Source: Silene latifolia (lineage: Eukaryota > Streptophyta > Magnoliopsida > Caryophyllales > Caryophyllaceae). Taken from it: a stretch of 64,000 bases of DNA. Positions within the stretch are counted from its first letter, which is position 1. Each line of letters starts with the position of its first letter. The DNA lies in NCBI RefSeq assembly GCF_048544455.1, contig NC_133537.1:2401807-2465806 (forward strand). Direction: 5' to 3'. Below the pieces are notes generated by a model. The model searched no databases. It was given only the letters and a program-made list of their open reading frames with translations, and was not told the DNA's origin. This document shows, piece by piece, positions 62,033-64,000 of this stretch. Position numbers and translations under genes: made by a program.

Positions 62033-62289
62033 TGGTGTTTGACCTAACTTTAAAAGTACTTTTGCAATTGAAAAAGTAGAAATTGGGCTAAACACTATAA
62101 ATTAGAGATGATTAAAAATATTTTTAAAAAACCAAAAGTTGATAACTAACCTCTAAAAGTAGAAGTAGAAAATTGTTACTTCTACTCCTACTTTTCACTC
62201 TAGTGCCTAAAAAGCCCAAAAAAATAGTTAGACCAAACATAAATATTTATTAAAAAACGTTTTTACAAAAGTTTGGTCAAATAACCAAT
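62033..62289. mobile_element. MITE with GTTTGACC/GGTCAAA ends
   Basis: GGTGTTTGACCTAACTTT at the left, AAAGTTTGGTCAAATAACC at the right, and an inner hairpin AAAAGTAGAAGTAGAAAATTG / CTTCTACTCCTACTTTT. Confidence 0.6.
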
Positions 62290-62342
62290 TTTTTTTCCAA
62301 AAAGTAACTTGTGAATAAATTCATTTTAAAAAGAAAAAACTA

Positions 62343-62614
62343 CCCCCTCCGTACCAGACAACTGATAACATGGGTAAAAAATGAGGGTTTTTAAGAAAAG
62401 AGGTAAAAGCAAGGGTAAAGAGGGAAAAATAGGTGGAGTATGTAATTGTGAGTTTAATTGTGAGTTGGTAGGTGATGTCTGTAATGCATTTTGTGTAAAT
62501 ATCAAATGGATATAAGTATAATTTGGTAATGTTGTGGGCCAAATAAGGAATGTTACTATTGGTTTGGTACGACCATATTTGGTAAGTGTTACCATTGGTC
62601 TGATATAAAGGGAG
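62343..62614. mobile_element. Stowaway-like MITE
   Basis: CCCCCTCCGTACCAGAC to GTCTGATATAAAGGGAG with TA on both sides (62341-62342, 62615-62616). 272 bp, with a repeated AATGTTAC-ATTGGT... in the right half. Confidence 0.7.
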
Positions 62615-62690
62615 TATTTACCGCATTGTGAAAAAACAAAAAAAAAAACAAAATTTTGAGAAATCAACCAACTAAGCAAAACCGGCAAAT

Positions 62691-62840
62691 TCTCATTTGT
62701 GCCGGATACCGTTTCCTCTCACAAAATGGTCATTGAGAGGTGAGTGAGAAACACATTGGAGGTGCCCCACCTTGTCCCCTCTCCCTTTTTTTGTGAGAGG
62801 TCACAAGTTTGTGACGGGCTAAGCCCGTCACAAACAAGAC
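62691..62840. mobile_element. MITE of the GTGACGGG family, copy 6
   Basis: TCTCATTTGTGCCGGATACC at the left, TTGTGACGGGCTAAGCCCGTC and CAAACAAGAC at the right, core GGTGCCCCACCTTGTCCCC. It ends 50 bp upstream of a TATA box. Confidence 0.7.
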
Positions 62841-62889
62841 TAGCTGAACAAATTTTCAAAAAAATTACCAAAATAAATCAAATCTTCCC

Positions 62890-62897
62890 TATAAATA
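62890..62897 (+). promoter_or_regulatory. TATA box of the H2A-like gene
   Basis: TATAAATA followed by a pyrimidine-rich start region (CCTTCAACCTCTCAATC), as in plant histone promoters. The transcript would start at about 62920, some 25 bp before a solo LTR. Confidence 0.55.
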
Positions 62898-62946
62898 CCC
62901 CCTTCAACCTCTCAATCTTTTCCCTTCGTCATAAGTCATAACACTA

Positions 62947-63718
62947 TGTTGGGTCGTGACCCAATTGTGTCCGGCCCAAAAGTTCTCTTTAGAACTTGTC
63001 TTATTAAATAAGAATAAGAGTGTTTGTTTAGTGGACCAAGTCCACGGCTTGTTTTGTAAGCCAAGGGAAATTTGGCTGGTTGTTGGATATAAAAGGAGTT
63101 CCTTGGCAAAAAAAGGCAGAGTACACAACAAGCACACACCACACAAATATCATAAATACTTGCAGGTTGATTTGAGCGTGAGCTTAATTGGTGCCACTTC
63201 TTCTAACAAGAAACGGGTCTGATTTCTTGGGTCTTCTCACACACGGTTTGACACAAGACGGTTCTTGTCTTGGGTTAGTGTGTGGTTGGGTGGCAGGAGC
63301 AAGGTGATTTTGTGGTCGAGATTCTTATCTCGGGTTCAGTTAATCGAGGTCAGTATAGTTCTTTGTATATGGTCTTGTATACGGATTTACACATTATTTA
63401 GGTGGTTTAATCTAGACCGTCTTACTAGTCAGTTGGTGGAATTTGTCAATTGTTCTAGGGTTTAGATTTGGTTCTTCCTAAATCATTGTGGTTCCGAATT
63501 GGTGTATTATTCGGGACGGCGGACTGTACTGGTACTATTATTATAGTGGATTGCTCGATTGGCTGTGGGTTTTACCTCCGGATTTGGAGGGTTTTGCCCT
63601 GGGTATTTACCCTATATTCTGTCTCGTCTTATTGTTGTTTACGGTTATCTACTTTTGGTTTTATATTGTCGATTGTGCTTTCGTTGCGTGTGGGTAATTT
63701 GGCGTAAATTTCCCAACA
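62947..63718 (+). mobile_element. Solo LTR of an LTR retrotransposon
   Basis: Begins TGTTGGG and ends CCCAACA, with the 5-bp duplication CACTA on both sides (62942-62946, 63719-63723). 772 bp, with its own TATAAAA at 63088-63094 in the plus direction. No internal region or second LTR is present, so it is a recombination remnant. The end sequence is compatible with Copia, but the superfamily cannot be told from an LTR alone. The perfect duplication suggests a fairly recent insertion. Confidence 0.88.
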
Positions 63719-63794
63719 CACTACGACAAATCAACATCACTCACAAGTTAAGTTACAAACAACCCTTTCTCTGTTTTGCAGTTTCGCAACAACA

Positions 63795-64000
63795 ATGTCC
63801 ATCAATGAAGGAGAAATGGCGAAGATTATCAGCCGCAAGGTTCCGTGTCAAAGGACTCAAAAAGCGGGACTACAGTTTTCGGTGAAGAGGGTACGTTGGC
63901 ATATGCAGAAGGCATCGAATCCGATAGATATAACGTCTAATGGTTCCGTCTTCCTCACTTCCGTTCTTGAATACCTTGTTACTGAGGTCTCTTTTCTCAA
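63795..64000 (+). CDS. Divergent histone H2A-like gene, cut by the window end
   Basis: 68 codons are visible, starting MSINEGEMAKIISRK. QKAGLQFSVKRV matches the H2A RAGLQFPVGRI helix start, and VFLTSVLEYLVTEV matches the alpha-2 VYLAAVLEYLAAEV. The spacing between them equals canonical H2A, so it lacks the extra loop-1 residue of H2A.Z. Yet PVGRI is SVKRV and the usual loop-1 K-G-x-Y-A-E-R-V-G-A-G-A is replaced by KASNPIDITSNGS, losing the DNA-contacting Arg and the Gly-Ala-Gly turn. It may be a fast-evolving, perhaps germline, variant or a decaying copy. A leader acceptor TTTTGCAG|TTTCGC ends at 63781. Everything after residue 68, including the acidic patch and docking domain, is outside the window. 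Confidence 0.75.
   Translation, partial: MSINEGEMAKIISRKVPCQRTQKAGLQFSVKRVRWHMQKASNPIDITSNGSVFLTSVLEYLVTEVSFL

Overview
This is plant nuclear DNA: long AT-rich spacers, genes with many short GT-AG introns, mitochondrial and nuclear genes in clearly plant forms (chalcone synthase, a KRYPTONITE-type histone methyltransferase with an SRA domain, a DCD-domain protein), a nuclear copy of mitochondrial cox1, and very many small DNA transposons and SINEs. I believe it is a eudicot, possibly Caryophyllales, but the sequence alone does not fix the species. Exon coordinates below were worked out by hand from reading frame, splice sites and family resemblance; in every multi-exon gene except the truncated last one the phases close into a single open frame. 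Layout, left to right. 1-2.5 kb: a hAT-like MITE nested in a Tourist-like MITE, a truncated LINE with its target duplication, and two MITEs of a family that recurs six times. 2.55-4.72 kb (+): TSSC4-like U5 snRNP assembly factor. 5.7-6.1 kb: GC-richer segment framed by a 21-bp inverted repeat. 6.9-13.6 kb (-): SUVH4/KYP, 15 coding exons. 17.5-21.1 kb (+): DCD-domain protein with an RTE-type LINE tail in its last intron. 22.05-26.7 kb (-): NAA30, the NatC catalytic subunit, with two young SINE-like insertions in its introns. 28.6-32.05 kb (+): mitochondrial Rieske protein. 33.7-41.6 kb (+): DUF3754 (TMEM143-like) membrane protein, 15 exons. 42.2-45.9 kb (-): UTP23. 47.2-51 kb (-): chalcone synthase, with a second CHS first exon and promoter 1.4 kb upstream. 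51.2-52.2 kb: apparently triple-nested transposons (MITE, Tourist-like MITE, Helitron). 52.46-52.75 kb: mitochondrial cox1 fragment. 56.65-60.6 kb (+): EF-hand mitochondrial ATP-Mg/Pi carrier with a 5S-rRNA-like (Cassandra-type) fossil in intron 1. 62.7-64 kb (+): a strongly divergent histone H2A-like gene, cut by the window end, whose TATA box is separated from its start codon by a solo LTR. The genes do not form one pathway. They are ordinary neighbours: RNA processing (TSSC4, UTP23), chromatin (SUVH4, H2A-like), protein N-terminal acetylation (NAA30), mitochondrial function (Rieske, carrier) and flavonoid synthesis (CHS). The less usual content is the density of datable insertions with intact target duplications, the twin CHS first exons with a Cys at the usual Thr197, and the LTR inside the 5' leader of a divergent H2A.
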